This document shows, in pieces, positions 1 through 9,063 of a stretch of DNA of 64,000 bases (within the stretch, counting starts at the first letter, position 1; the number at the start of each line of letters is the position of its first letter). The stretch comes from an uncultured Collinsella sp. Lineage in GTDB: Bacteria > Actinomycetota > Coriobacteriia > Coriobacteriales > Coriobacteriaceae. Location of the stretch: assembly GCA_900540855.1 (NCBI GenBank), contig UQHK01000007.1:1-64000 (forward strand), read 5' to 3'. The position numbers and the translations under genes are program-made. The notes beneath the pieces were generated by a model. It ran no database searches, had not been told where the DNA came from, and worked only from the letters and a program-made list of their open reading frames with translations.

Positions 1-66
1 GGCCAGCCCGTGGGAGGCCAGGGCGCCGCTGACCGGTGGACGGCACCGAGCCGTCGGATGACTTGA
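1..66 (+). other. 3' end of an unidentified upstream gene
   Basis: The window opens inside sequence that runs into a strong terminator at 71-100. Frame 1 stays open to a TGA at 64-66 and frame 2 to a TGA at 59-61. Either could be the tail of a rightward gene, or the segment could be the end of a non-coding RNA. Too little is visible to identify it. Confidence 0.3.
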
Positions 67-70
67 AGAA

Positions 71-100
71 GGGGGAGGCCTCGCGGCCTCCCCCTTTTTT
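71..100 (+). terminator. Rho-independent terminator of the upstream gene
   Basis: A perfect 10-bp stem (GGGGGAGGCC at 71-80, GGCCTCCCCC at 85-94) with a 4-nt loop is followed by six T residues. Confidence 0.9.
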
Positions 101-164
101 GCGTTTACGGGGTGTAAATGACTCAATTACACCAGACGATCTTGTTGTTTTTGGTATTGAGCCT

Positions 165-632
165 TTATTTAAAGAAAATAAATCGTATAACAAGGGCAAC
201 TGCTATGGCCGCAATGATCAAAAGCAGAATTGTCAGCTGATGCTGCTTGCGTCGTTTACTTGACGAAACGAAGATTGATTTTCCCTGTTTTGGCGTTTCG
301 AGATAGCGAGCCGAATGCGTCAAGGTTTGCTTGGGTCGAGGCCCTCTTTGTTGATGAGCGGCGGATGCTTTCATCGGCTCATCGCTAGCTGCGCTGTTTT
401 TAGATAATGGTGCGTCTTTCAGATATACAGGGTCTCCCGAGGCAACGCCCATATGTTTGCGCCCCGTTTGTGCTTCTTCGAGTGTTTGATATCGGTTTCT
501 TGTCACATATTTGGGCTCTGGATCATTGATGGGCTCTTGCGAGATGTGGGGGCGATGGAATCGAATCGGTTGCGGGCTGGATGCTTCGTCCTGCTCCGGC
601 ATAAACGTGTTGTCCTGTTTTTGATCGTCCAT
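165..632 (-). CDS. Hypothetical protein with a C-terminal membrane anchor
   Basis: No family is recognised. The 155-residue protein has a polar, probably disordered N-terminal region of about 125 residues. A basic patch (SSKRRKQHQ) and one hydrophobic segment (about residues 132-153) follow, and it ends at FFK. No signal peptide is seen, so a tail-anchored topology with the bulk in the cytoplasm is inferred. The start is the ATG at 632 behind an AAGGGC-type ribosome site. It is divergent from hsp20. It could be a small cell-envelope or division accessory protein, but nothing in the sequence fixes a role. Confidence 0.6.
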   Translation of the reverse strand: MDDQKQDNTFMPEQDEASSPQPIRFHRPHISQEPINDPEPKYVTRNRYQTLEEAQTGRKHMGVASGDPVYLKDAPLSKNSAASDEPMKASAAHQQRGPRPKQTLTHSARYLETPKQGKSIFVSSSKRRKQHQLTILLLIIAAIAVALVIRFIFFK

Positions 633-702
633 GATGCCCTTAGCTCGTCATCAATATCGTGTATGCGCCCATTGTAAGCCAGCCGTCTAGTTTTGATGGG
701 AT

Positions 703-730
703 TGCATACATTATTTAAGCCTTCGTTCAA
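703..730 (-). promoter_or_regulatory. Possible promoter for the leftward hypothetical gene
   Basis: On the minus strand TTGAAC (730-725) and TATGCA (708-703) are separated by 16 bp, about 70 bp upstream of the start at 632. The surrounding gap 633-907 is AT-rich and must also hold the hsp20 promoter. Several TATA-like hexamers lie near 780-840, but none has a convincing -35 partner. Confidence 0.35.
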
Positions 731-907
731 ATTCCGTTTATTAGATAAAACCTTAGTCAACCAGACTTAGATATGCTTATATCAATAGACTCAAAAAACT
801 TTATAGTCGATGTATATATAAGAAGCGGCTGGGCATATATAACAGCGTCAAAAGAAGTCCCAGTCACCTAGAAGATGACTCGGCAGTCCTTAAAAGGAGT
901 GGTAAAC

Positions 908-1339
908 ATGGCAAGCATGGTTCCTTATCGTTCGGTTTTTGGCGTTCGTCCTTCTGCTAGCTCGCTGTTCGATTTGTTTGATGATATGACCGATCTTGCA
1001 AACAACTCGATTGCTTCCAAGGCGTTCCCCGTTGATGTCGAGGACAAGGGCGATGGTTATGAGGTCAAGGCCTATCTGACCGGCGTCGCTAAGGATGATA
1101 TCGACGTTGAGCTTAACGAGGGTCGCCTGTCGATTAGCGTGAACGTTGTGGAGGACGAGGAGAACGAGGGCAAGAACTTCCTGCAGAAGGAGTTTAGCTC
1201 GTACAGCGCGACGCGCGGCGTGTATCTGAAGGACGCTTCGAGCGAGGGCCTTTCGGCTAAGTATGCTGACGGCATCCTGACCGTTACGGTTCCCAAGATT
1301 GTCGAGAAGAAGAACGTTACGAAGATCTCCATCGACTAA
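908..1339 (+). CDS. Hsp20/alpha-crystallin family small heat-shock protein
   Basis: A cytoplasmic ATP-independent holdase chaperone that binds unfolding proteins. The 143-residue product has a short N-terminal arm (MASMVPYRSVFGVRPSAS). The alpha-crystallin domain runs from about residue 37 (FPVDVEDKGDGYEVKAYLTG) through the beta-strand LSISVNV to the conserved ADGILTVTVPK near the end. The ATG at 908 is chosen because AAAAGGAGTGG precedes it; an in-frame ATG at 875 has no such site. The gene stands alone between a divergent gene and its own terminator. No CIRCE or HAIR operator is visible upstream. Confidence 0.93.
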   Translation: MASMVPYRSVFGVRPSASSLFDLFDDMTDLANNSIASKAFPVDVEDKGDGYEVKAYLTGVAKDDIDVELNEGRLSISVNVVEDEENEGKNFLQKEFSSYSATRGVYLKDASSEGLSAKYADGILTVTVPKIVEKKNVTKISID

Positions 1340-1373
1340 CGATGGCTCTGCTTCAATCGAGAGTATGAGTTAA

Positions 1374-1408
1374 GGGGGGCTGGGAAGTGATTCCCAGCCC
1401 CCCTTTGT
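1374..1408 (+). terminator. Rho-independent terminator of hsp20
   Basis: A 13-bp perfect stem (GGGGGGCTGGGAA / TTCCCAGCCCCCC) with loop GTGA is followed by TTTGTTGT. It sits between convergent genes and may also act on the leftward hydrolase. Confidence 0.85.
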
Positions 1409-1420
1409 TGTCTTGAGGGG

Positions 1421-2230
1421 CTATTGAATAGTTGTCGGTTGATACTGACTTGCAGGGCGTATCGAGAGCTTCCGTGGCCCTTGAAGACGGGTGGCAGAAC
1501 TGCCGAGTTCATCATCGAGACTTGCATCAAGCGCGTTGGCATAGCTTTTGACGGTAAGGCTTGGACGATTATTGTCCTGGCTGATATGCATGGCGATGAG
1601 CTGTTCGGTGCGATCGGTAACAAGTTCGCGCGCGGCTTCGGCGGCCTGGTTGTTGGAGAGGTGCCCCTTTGTGGACAGGATGCGCTCCTGAAGAAAGCGG
1701 GGGTACGCTCCTTCGCGCAGCATAGCTACATCGTGGTTGCTTTCGAGCGCGAGAACTCGACAGTCTTTGAGGATGCCTATGGCCTTGCTCGATAACTCTC
1801 CGGTGTCGGTGGCAAACCCAATGGAATCATCGAGAGCATTAAATCGATAGCCGACAGGATTGATGACATCGTGCGATGTTGAGTAGGTTTGCACGTGGAT
1901 GCCGGCAATGGGGAGCGTGTCGCCGGGGTCAAATTCCTCTACGGGCAGGCGCGCGAGGTTTTCTTTGCATGAAAGGGTGTCCCTGCTGGCAAAGAGGGGA
2001 CCATGCCAGTGCTTGCACCATACATCGAGCCCCTTGATATGGTCACCATGCTCATGGGTGATTACAAGAGCGGCGACGTCGTCTGCCGAGAGGCCAAGCT
2101 CCGCCATGCGTTTAAGTGTCTCGCGGCGGGACAGGCCGTTGTCGATCATGATGAGCCCCTGAGGCCCCTCGACGAGTGCACAGTTGCCTTTTGAGCCGCT
2201 GCCGAGGATATGAAGGTGCAGGCGAGACAT
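1421..2230 (-). CDS. Metallo-beta-lactamase-fold hydrolase (YycJ/WalJ-like)
   Basis: A metal-dependent hydrolase of the YycJ/WalJ subgroup, which in Firmicutes has been linked to DNA repair and the WalRK system. The N-terminus LHLHILGSGSKGN is the typical start of the fold. The metal-binding HEHGDH motif lies near residue 60, and a later TSHD supplies further ligands. The 269-residue length fits the family. The ATG at 2230 is chosen because it places the fold directly at the N-terminus; an upstream in-frame extension has no family-like sequence. It is divergent from tilS, with under 50 bp between the starts. The substrate is unknown here. Confidence 0.82.
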   Translation of the reverse strand: MSRLHLHILGSGSKGNCALVEGPQGLIMIDNGLSRRETLKRMAELGLSADDVAALVITHEHGDHIKGLDVWCKHWHGPLFASRDTLSCKENLARLPVEEFDPGDTLPIAGIHVQTYSTSHDVINPVGYRFNALDDSIGFATDTGELSSKAIGILKDCRVLALESNHDVAMLREGAYPRFLQERILSTKGHLSNNQAAEAARELVTDRTEQLIAMHISQDNNRPSLTVKSYANALDASLDDELGSSATRLQGPRKLSIRPASQYQPTTIQ

Positions 2231-2278
2231 AAGATTCCAAAGGATACAATGGGTGCGGACGAATAGAGGAGGAAGCGA

Positions 2279-3820
2279 ATGCCAACGGTATCTCAGCACT
2301 ATGGACATCATGCCGCGCCGAGGACGGATAAGAGCGCCCTGGCAACGCGGCAGGCCGCTGCCCCCGTAGTGCTCATGGTATCAGGCGGTGCGGACTCGAC
2401 GGCGCTGCTCCTTATGGCTTGCACATCAAAGCTGGATATCCAGGACGGGCGCGGCGTCGCTCCTATTGCGCGCGAGCGATTGCACGTGCTGCATGTAAAC
2501 CATCATCTGCGCGGGGAGGCATCCGATGGCGACGAGGCCTTTGTACGTGACCTGTGCGCGCAATACGGCTTGCCGCTGTGTGTTGAGCATGCCTATTTTG
2601 ATGACGAATCGGGCAATATCGAGGCTGCGGCTCGCGAGGTGCGCTATGCCGCGGCGCGGAGGTATGTTCGCGAGCTCTGCGTCCAGACGGGGGCACCGCG
2701 AACGGCGGCTCGTATCTGCACTGCGCACACGTCTTCGGATCGCGCGGAAACGTTTTTGATGAACGCGATTAAGGGTTCGGGGCCCGCTGGCCTATCGAGC
2801 ATTCCTCGCCGGAGGAATATCGTGGTGCGTCCCCTGCTCGACCTGACTCATGATGAGCTCGTGGGCTATTTGCAGGTGCATGGTCAGCCGTGGCGAGAGG
2901 ACGAGAGCAACGAGGACGTGTCATACTTGCGTAACTATGTGCGCCATCGAGTGATGCCGGTGGTGGCGCAGCGCAACGCGAGTGTCTGTAAGACGATTGG
3001 CGCCGCCTGCGAGATCTTGGGCGATGAGGACGCCTTTCTTTCCCAGCTTTCCGCACAGGCGTTTCGAAGCTGCCTGCGTAAGGAGGCGGCGGGTGCACTG
3101 GTTCTTGACGCTCGCCGACTGGCCGCCGCTGAGGTTGTGATTGCACGGCGTATCGTGCGGTTGGCGATTAAGCGCATCGATCCCGACGCGCGACCGGAGA
3201 TGCGGCACGTGGAGCGCGTGCTCGCCTGCGTCGCTGCGGGCTCGGGCTCGGTTACGCTTCCTGCGGGAATTGATGCCCGTGTGGAGTTTGGCATGCTGGC
3301 GTTCAAGGCCCCGGCGGCGCGCGAGGGTTTAGTGGCCGATTGGATCTCCGTTCCCGGTCGTCTGCCGCTGGGGGCGGGGCATATGCTGACAGCGGAGCCG
3401 ATGGCTGTGGAGCCGGGGTGCGATATCGTGCACTGTGCCCGCGAGCTTGCTGCTGCCGGAAAGGTTGCGGCCTTGGTGGATGCGGCGGCCCTGGGGTTTG
3501 CCGACTGCGATGGCGAGCGGATGTTAGCCGGCTCGCGCGGGGAGATTCCCACCGAGGCACGATCGGCGCGCCTGTGGGTGGATAGCCCTGTGCCGGGAGA
3601 CGTGATGTGCCCGTTGGGGATGAACGGCCGAAGCAAGAAAGTGTCAGACCTGTTGAACGAGGCGCGCATTCCTGTTTCAGACCGCTCTGGCGTACCCGTG
3701 GTAAGAACGGCTCCGGGGGGTGCCGTAGTATGGGTCGCGGGCGTTCGCGCGGACGAACGTTTTAAGTGCACGGCGGCGACGCGCGTGGCCTATCTGCTTC
3801 GCGTGGTTGACGCGGATTAG
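2279..3820 (+). CDS. tilS: tRNA(Ile)-lysidine synthetase
   Basis: TilS ligates lysine to C34 of the CAU-anticodon tRNA-Ile using ATP, which changes its identity from Met to Ile. The PP-loop SGGADS is near residue 35. HVNHHLRG and the substrate region (TAHTSSDRAETFLMN, then GLSSIP) follow. The C-terminal substrate-binding domains extend to residue 513, within the usual range for long actinobacterial forms. The start at 2279 has AGGAGGAAG just upstream. It precedes hpt and ftsH, the order seen in many Gram-positive genomes, with a gap of about 150 bp before hpt. Confidence 0.93.
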   Translation: MPTVSQHYGHHAAPRTDKSALATRQAAAPVVLMVSGGADSTALLLMACTSKLDIQDGRGVAPIARERLHVLHVNHHLRGEASDGDEAFVRDLCAQYGLPLCVEHAYFDDESGNIEAAAREVRYAAARRYVRELCVQTGAPRTAARICTAHTSSDRAETFLMNAIKGSGPAGLSSIPRRRNIVVRPLLDLTHDELVGYLQVHGQPWREDESNEDVSYLRNYVRHRVMPVVAQRNASVCKTIGAACEILGDEDAFLSQLSAQAFRSCLRKEAAGALVLDARRLAAAEVVIARRIVRLAIKRIDPDARPEMRHVERVLACVAAGSGSVTLPAGIDARVEFGMLAFKAPAAREGLVADWISVPGRLPLGAGHMLTAEPMAVEPGCDIVHCARELAAAGKVAALVDAAALGFADCDGERMLAGSRGEIPTEARSARLWVDSPVPGDVMCPLGMNGRSKKVSDLLNEARIPVSDRSGVPVVRTAPGGAVVWVAGVRADERFKCTAATRVAYLLRVVDAD

Positions 3821-3968
3821 CTCCTCGCACCAGCTTTTCTGTGCGGCGTTGACGGTATTCCCGCGCTGATGGTGCGCGGGCTGGAAAATATACCCCGTGC
3901 GCTGCTAGAATGTGTAGTTCGCGTCCATACGGCGGTGTGTGGGCGATTAAGCACAAGAAAGGGTTGTC

Positions 3969-4517
3969 ATGGCTTCTCAACATCCGGATATCGAGAAGGT
4001 TCTGTTTACGCAGGAGGATATCGACGGTATCGTCTCTCGCCTAGGCGAGCAGATTACTCGCGACTACGCGGGTAAGGATCTGGTACTGATTGCGGTCCTG
4101 CGCGGCGCCGTGGTCTTTATGGGCGACCTGATGCGCAAGATCGAGCTGCCGACCAACATCGATTTCATGGCTGTTTCGAGCTATGGCGACGGTGTGAAGT
4201 CTTCGGGTATCGTGCGTATCATTAAGGACCTGGATATCGACATCCGTGGTCGCGACGTGCTGATCGTCGAGGACATTCTGGACTCGGGCCTGACCCTCAA
4301 GTACCTGATGAAGAACCTCGAGAGCCGCAAGCCCGCTTCTCTGGAGGTCGCCGCCTTCCTATGGAAGGACGTTGAGGACCGTACCTCGGCCGTCACGCCC
4401 AAGTATGTTGGAACCCATTGCCCCGATGCCTTTGTGGTGGGCTACGGCCTCGACTATGCCGAGCGCTATCGCAACCTTCCGTATCTGGGCATTTTGAAAC
4501 CGGAGGTTTATTCGTAA
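3969..4517 (+). CDS. hpt: Hypoxanthine phosphoribosyltransferase
   Basis: Converts hypoxanthine (and usually guanine) plus PRPP to IMP or GMP in purine salvage. At 182 residues it is the normal size. The PRPP-binding loop VLIVEDILDSGLTL lies at about residues 97-110 with its paired acidic residues, and the YGDG flap region precedes it. The ATG at 3969 follows AAGAAAGGG. ftsH begins one base after its stop codon, so the two are probably co-transcribed and translationally coupled, a common arrangement in Gram-positive bacteria. Confidence 0.95.
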   Translation: MASQHPDIEKVLFTQEDIDGIVSRLGEQITRDYAGKDLVLIAVLRGAVVFMGDLMRKIELPTNIDFMAVSSYGDGVKSSGIVRIIKDLDIDIRGRDVLIVEDILDSGLTLKYLMKNLESRKPASLEVAAFLWKDVEDRTSAVTPKYVGTHCPDAFVVGYGLDYAERYRNLPYLGILKPEVYS

Positions 4518-4518
4518 G

Positions 4519-6657
4519 ATGCCCGACGACCGTAACGATAACAATTCCCAGACTCCCCGGGAGCCTAAGATCCCGGGGATGCCCGGAGGCAAGAAGCCCA
4601 CGCGTACGGGCTGGCTGTATTTTATTTTGGCTTGCGCGCTTCTGGGCTACGCCTTCTTTAATATGGGCTCCGGCTTTGCCAGCTCCAGCAATACCGTTAA
4701 GCTCGCGACGAGCGAGATGGTGAGCGCCATTAAGCAGGATCGCGTCGAAGATTTGACCTATACGGTTCAAGACGGAAGCGTGGCGGGTCATTACTGGAAG
4801 ACGAAAAAGGACAAGGGTGATACGAGCGAGCTCAAGAGCTTCTCCTCGACCTATGTCGGCTCCGATTCGCTTGCCGAGCTTATGGCGGAGCACCCCGACA
4901 CCAAGTACATCGTCAACACCAACGACCCCGATTTTTGGGGCGACTTGGCGATGAGCGTGCTGCCGACGATCGCCCTGATCGCCATCATGTTCTACTTTAT
5001 GCGCCAGATGATGGGCGCCAATAATAGGAACATGCAGTTTGGCAAGACCAATGCCAAGACCAACGAGGCTACGCGTCCCAAGGTCAAGTTCGAGGACGTT
5101 GCCGGCGTGGACGAGGCAGTCGAGGAGCTCGAGGAGATCCGTGACTTTTTGAGCGATCCGGATCGCTATCGCAAGCTGGGCGCCAAGATCCCGCGTGGCG
5201 TGTTGCTGGTGGGCCCTCCGGGCACCGGTAAAACGTTGCTGGCCAAGGCCGTTGCCGGCGAGGCGGGCGTGCCGTTCTTTAGCATCTCGGGTTCCGACTT
5301 TGTCGAGATGTTCGTGGGTGTCGGCGCCAGCCGCGTGCGTGACCTCTTTAAGGAGGCCAAGTCCCAGGCCCCGTCGATCATCTTTATCGACGAGATCGAT
5401 GCCGTGGGACGTCAGCGCGGAGCCGGTCTGGGCGGCGGTCACGACGAGCGCGAGCAGACGCTCAACCAGCTGCTGGTCGAGATGGACGGTTTTGAGGAAA
5501 GCGAGTCGGTCATCCTGATCGCCGCGACCAACCGTCCTGATATCCTGGATCCGGCATTGCTGCGTCCCGGTCGTTTTGACCGTCAGGTTACGGTCGACCG
5601 TCCGGATGTGAAGGGCCGCGAGCAGATCTTGCGCGTGCATGCCGAGAACAAGCCGATGGACGAGGACGTGAAGTTTGAGAAGCTCGCCCAGATGACCGTT
5701 GGCTTCACCGGCGCCGATCTGGCAAATCTGCTCAACGAGTCTGCGCTGCTGGCTGCCCGCCGCCATCGTTCCGTGATCTCGATGGACGAGGTCGAGGAGT
5801 CGATGGAGCGCGTGATTGCCGGTCCGCAGCGCAAGGGTCGTGTGATGACCGAAGCCGAGCGCACCACGATTGCCTACCACGAGAGCGGTCACGCCCTGGT
5901 GGGCCACATCCTGGAGCATTCCGATCCGGTTCATAAGATTTCGATTGTCAGCCGCGGCCAGGCTCTGGGCTACACGCTGCAGCTTCCGCAGGATGATCAC
6001 TTCCTCAAGACCAAGAACGAGATGCTCGACGAGCTCGCCGTGTTCTTGGGCGGTCGCGTTGCCGAGGAACTCATGTGCGACGACATCACCTCGGGCGCGA
6101 GCAACGATCTGGAGCGCGCGACCAAGATGGCGCGCGAGATGGTCACGCGCCTGGGCATGAGCGAGGAGCTTGGAACGCAGGTGTTTGGTGAGGCGCAGCA
6201 TCAAGTATTCCTGGGCCGCGATTACGCCGATCACCAGGATTACTCCGAGGAGACGGCGCGCCGCATCGATATCGAGGTTCAGCGCATTATGCGCGAGGCC
6301 CATCGCCGTGCGGTCGAGATCCTGGATGCCCGCCGCGATCAGCTCGATCTGATGGCGAAGGTGCTGCTTGAGCGCGAGACCGTCGAGGGCGACGCCGTGA
6401 ACGCCCTGCTCGACAACGAGTGGGACGCCTACCTTGAGCGCGAGGGCGATATCCTGGCTGCCAAGGAGGAGCGCAATGCCAAGGCGGCCGGCATGCCGAC
6501 CAAGAAGCGCACGCCTCGCATGAGCGAGGAGGAGCTGGCGGCCGATGCCGCGGCTTTTGCGCAGGCGGCCATGCAGGAGGATGCCGAAGCCGCATCCGAT
6601 GATGCTGGCGATGGCGATGCCGTCAATGCCGGTGCCGACACCGACGACGACAAATAG
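4519..6657 (+). CDS. ftsH: ATP-dependent zinc metalloprotease FtsH
   Basis: A membrane-anchored hexameric AAA+ protease that degrades misfolded membrane proteins and short-lived regulators. Two N-terminal membrane segments (about residues 31-53 and 150-170) flank an extracytoplasmic loop. The AAA module has Walker A GPPGTGKT at 232-239, Walker B IIFIDEID, and a second region of homology ending in RPGRFD. The zinc motif HESGH is at 454-458. The 712-residue protein ends in an acidic, Ala-rich tail (about residues 660-712), typical of actinobacterial forms. The start follows GGAGGTTT located inside the end of hpt. Confidence 0.97.
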   Translation: MPDDRNDNNSQTPREPKIPGMPGGKKPTRTGWLYFILACALLGYAFFNMGSGFASSSNTVKLATSEMVSAIKQDRVEDLTYTVQDGSVAGHYWKTKKDKGDTSELKSFSSTYVGSDSLAELMAEHPDTKYIVNTNDPDFWGDLAMSVLPTIALIAIMFYFMRQMMGANNRNMQFGKTNAKTNEATRPKVKFEDVAGVDEAVEELEEIRDFLSDPDRYRKLGAKIPRGVLLVGPPGTGKTLLAKAVAGEAGVPFFSISGSDFVEMFVGVGASRVRDLFKEAKSQAPSIIFIDEIDAVGRQRGAGLGGGHDEREQTLNQLLVEMDGFEESESVILIAATNRPDILDPALLRPGRFDRQVTVDRPDVKGREQILRVHAENKPMDEDVKFEKLAQMTVGFTGADLANLLNESALLAARRHRSVISMDEVEESMERVIAGPQRKGRVMTEAERTTIAYHESGHALVGHILEHSDPVHKISIVSRGQALGYTLQLPQDDHFLKTKNEMLDELAVFLGGRVAEELMCDDITSGASNDLERATKMAREMVTRLGMSEELGTQVFGEAQHQVFLGRDYADHQDYSEETARRIDIEVQRIMREAHRRAVEILDARRDQLDLMAKVLLERETVEGDAVNALLDNEWDAYLEREGDILAAKEERNAKAAGMPTKKRTPRMSEEELAADAAAFAQAAMQEDAEAASDDAGDGDAVNAGADTDDDK

Positions 6658-6670
6658 TCTTTGTGGCGAA

Positions 6671-6704
6671 AGCCTCTGCGGGGAAACCTGCGGAGGCTTT
6701 TTCT
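6671..6704 (+). terminator. Rho-independent terminator of hpt-ftsH
   Basis: A 12-bp stem with two G-T wobbles (AGCCTCTGCGGG / CCTGCGGAGGCT) and loop GAAA is followed by TTTTTC. Confidence 0.85.
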
Positions 6705-6709
6705 TCATT

Positions 6710-6763
6710 GATTGGGGACAGACTTAAATGAGCGTTTTCACGCATTTAAGTCTGTCCCCAATC
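6710..6763. repeat. Perfect 21-bp-arm palindrome carrying GGGGACAG
   Basis: The arms at 6710-6730 and 6743-6763 are exact reverse complements and contain GGGGACAGACTTAAATG. The 12-nt centre can itself pair (GCG/CGC). It begins 6 nt after the ftsH terminator and ends about 60 bp before the aminotransferase start. It belongs to the GGGAC/GTCCC-type intergenic palindromes seen elsewhere in the window. It is possibly a REP-like element mobilised by a distant tyrosine transposase; none is encoded here. Confidence 0.85.
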
Positions 6764-6826
6764 AACATTGCTGCGGCGCTTTGCCCGACTAAAGCGTACA
6801 ATAGCGCCTATGCGAAAGGGGAACAG

Positions 6827-8017
6827 ATGATCAACGAAACTATGTATGCTCGCGGTGCGGAAAGCTCCATCATCCGCGAGATTTTTAGCTATGGCCTTGA
6901 GCGCAAGGCGCAGATCGGTGCAGAGAACGTATTCGATTTTTCGCTGGGAAACCCGAGCGTTCCGGCGCCTGCCGCCGTGGCTGAGTCCATTAAGAAGGCC
7001 TTGGAGCTGCCGAGTGACCAGCTGCACGGTTATACGCCCGCTCCGGGCCTGCCGCAATGCCGTACCGCCGTGGCTGAGTCGCTTAACCGTCGATTCGGTA
7101 CGAGCTATGAGGGCAAGGATGTCTTTATGACCGTGGGCGCGGCGGCTTCGCTCACCTGCACGCTCAATGCCGTTACGAACCCGGGTGACGAGGTCATTGT
7201 TATCGCCCCGTACTTCCCGGAGTATCGCGTGTGGATTGAGAAGGCCGGCTGTACGTGTGTCGAGGCGCTCGCCGATGAAGATACGTTCCAGCTGAGCGTG
7301 GATAACGTGCTCAAGGCGATTACCGACAAGACGGCAGCTGTCATCATCGACTCACCGAATAACCCGACGGGCGCCGTGTATACGCGCGATACCCTGACGC
7401 GACTGGCCAATGTTTTACGCGAGGTCAACGCCAAGCGCGATCCCGAGAATCCGATCATACTTATCTCGGATGAGCCGTATCGCGAGATTGTCTATGGCGC
7501 CGAGGTGCCTTGGGTACCTTCGATCTACGAGCACACCATCGTGTGCTACTCGTATTCCAAGTCGCTTTCGCTACCGGGCGAGCGCGTCGGGTGGATCCTG
7601 GTTCCCAATACGAATCCTCAGGCAGCTCGTCTAATGCCCGCCGTTGCCGGTGCCGCCCGTACGCTGGGCTTCGTGTGCGCTCCGGCGCTCTTCCAGCGCG
7701 TGATTATCGATTGCATCGATGAGCCGAGTGACGTTGAGGCCTATGCACGCAACCGCACGGCGCTTACCGATGCGCTGGCGGAGTACGGCTACACCTATGT
7801 TGAGCCGGACGGTGCATTCTACCTGTGGGTGAAGGCGCTGGAGCCCGATGCGAACGCTTTCTGCGAGCGCGCGAAGAAGTATGAGCTGCTCGCGGTGCCT
7901 TCGGATAGCTTTGGCATGCCGAGCTGGTTCCGCCTTGGCTACTGTGTGAGCTACGAGACCATCGTCAATTCGTTGTCTGCCTGGAAGCAACTGGCCGACG
8001 AATATCGTCGAAAGTAA
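6827..8017 (+). CDS. PLP-dependent aminotransferase, class I/II (fold type I)
   Basis: Transfers amino groups between an amino acid and a 2-oxo acid using pyridoxal phosphate; AspB/AlaT-like in overall pattern. The 396-residue product has the cofactor-phosphate region GAAASLTCTLNA, then SPNNPTGAVY, DEPYREIVY and the Schiff-base lysine K245 in SYSKSLSLPGERVG. The C-terminal substrate arginine is probably in WFRLGYC. The ATG at 6827 follows GAAAGGGGA; the ORF extends upstream into the palindrome but without a ribosome site. It appears to be monocistronic, with the PHP gene 160 bp downstream. The exact substrate cannot be read from sequence. Confidence 0.88.
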   Translation: MINETMYARGAESSIIREIFSYGLERKAQIGAENVFDFSLGNPSVPAPAAVAESIKKALELPSDQLHGYTPAPGLPQCRTAVAESLNRRFGTSYEGKDVFMTVGAAASLTCTLNAVTNPGDEVIVIAPYFPEYRVWIEKAGCTCVEALADEDTFQLSVDNVLKAITDKTAAVIIDSPNNPTGAVYTRDTLTRLANVLREVNAKRDPENPIILISDEPYREIVYGAEVPWVPSIYEHTIVCYSYSKSLSLPGERVGWILVPNTNPQAARLMPAVAGAARTLGFVCAPALFQRVIIDCIDEPSDVEAYARNRTALTDALAEYGYTYVEPDGAFYLWVKALEPDANAFCERAKKYELLAVPSDSFGMPSWFRLGYCVSYETIVNSLSAWKQLADEYRRK

Positions 8018-8176
8018 AGCGCTCTGCTTGCAATGTTTTACGTGAAACGGGGTTTGGTGCTAAGCCAGACCCCGTTGTTTATGCCGTTGTGTGATTGGGA
8101 TGAAGCAGTTTTACGACTGCCGAAAGCTATGCGTACAATGAATATACGCGACGGCCATACTGGACAAGGAGACCCG

Positions 8177-8998
8177 ATGCCCTACCTTCTTTCTTGTGAT
8201 ATTCATACTCATACGATGTTCTCTGCGCATGCGTACTCAACCATCGAGGAGAACATCTATTGGGCGGCAGAGCGCGGCCTTCAGGTGCTCGGTTCAGCCG
8301 ATCATTTAAGCTCGATGGTTACGCCTTGTCCCAATGACCTGCGCAGTTTCCAATTCTTTATTAACCAGGATATCTGGCCGCGCATTTGGAGCGGCGTGCT
8401 GGTGCTTCGCGGCGCCGAGGCCGATATCGTTTCGCTGGACGGCAGCTTGTTTGGCGAGGACATTCCCGTTTCGCTCGATATCGCCGGCGATTCGTATAGT
8501 CGTGAGCATTCGCTGTTCGATTTGGTGACGCGTAATTTGGATTATTTGGTGGCAAGCGTGCATAACCCGCAGTTTGCCGAAGGCGCGACGCTCGCCCAGA
8601 CAACCGAGATGTACATCAATGCCCTGGAGCACCCCAAGGTGTTTATGCTTGGGCATACGGGTCGTTCGGGCGTGCTGTTCGATATCGATGAGGTGCTGCT
8701 GGCGGCCAAGGCCAAGCACAAGATAATCGAGATCAACAACCACAGCCTTGAGCATGGCAACGATGCTGAGCATTGGGACGTGTGCCGCAAGATCGCCGAG
8801 CGCTGCGCCGAGCTGGGCGTGGGCATTGGCGTGTCGACTGATGCGCACATTGGCATGGCAATTGGCAAGCTCGACCATGCCCGCAAGATGCTCGACGAGA
8901 TTCATTTCCCGCTGGATTTGATCGTGACACGCGACCGCGAGACGCTGCTGCGCGAGATGGCGGCAGCCGGCGTGTGTGACCTGCGCAAGGGGATGTAG
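8177..8998 (+). CDS. PHP-domain phosphoesterase (YcdX-like)
   Basis: A trinuclear-metal phosphoesterase of the PHP superfamily. The metal motif DIHTHTMFSAHA is at the very N-terminus, ADH follows near residue 40, and later ligands appear as H in ASVHN and HTGRSG and as STDAHIG near residue 220. The 273-residue length matches YcdX-type phosphatases rather than the longer histidinol-phosphatase or polymerase-associated forms. The ATG at 8177 is preceded by AAGGAG at 8166-8171. The in-frame upstream extension to 8033 lacks a ribosome site. The physiological substrate is unknown. Confidence 0.85.
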   Translation: MPYLLSCDIHTHTMFSAHAYSTIEENIYWAAERGLQVLGSADHLSSMVTPCPNDLRSFQFFINQDIWPRIWSGVLVLRGAEADIVSLDGSLFGEDIPVSLDIAGDSYSREHSLFDLVTRNLDYLVASVHNPQFAEGATLAQTTEMYINALEHPKVFMLGHTGRSGVLFDIDEVLLAAKAKHKIIEINNHSLEHGNDAEHWDVCRKIAERCAELGVGIGVSTDAHIGMAIGKLDHARKMLDEIHFPLDLIVTRDRETLLREMAAAGVCDLRKGM

Positions 8999-9018
8999 CG
9001 GAGTTCATAAGCCAAGCG

Positions 9019-9050
9019 AAGGGGGCAGTCCAGACGGGCCGCCCCCTTTC
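9019..9050. terminator. Shared terminator between convergent genes
   Basis: The stem AAGGGGGC / GCCCCCTT (9019-9026 and 9041-9048) has a 14-nt loop and a T-rich 3' side. It separates the PHP gene from the leftward rRNA methyltransferase. Confidence 0.7.
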
Positions 9051-9063
9051 TTGTGTCGGTGGA

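Noticed and set aside
633..907. CIRCE or HAIR heat-shock operator upstream of hsp20
   Set aside because: Neither the TTAGCACTC inverted repeat nor a CTTGAGT-type HspR site is present.
4393..6708. A 771-codon leftward open frame opposite ftsH, and similar long antisense frames at 19240-21150, 50280-52700 and 57558-59780
   Set aside because: They mirror strongly coding genes with high third-position GC, have no family motifs and no ribosome sites. They are compositional shadows.
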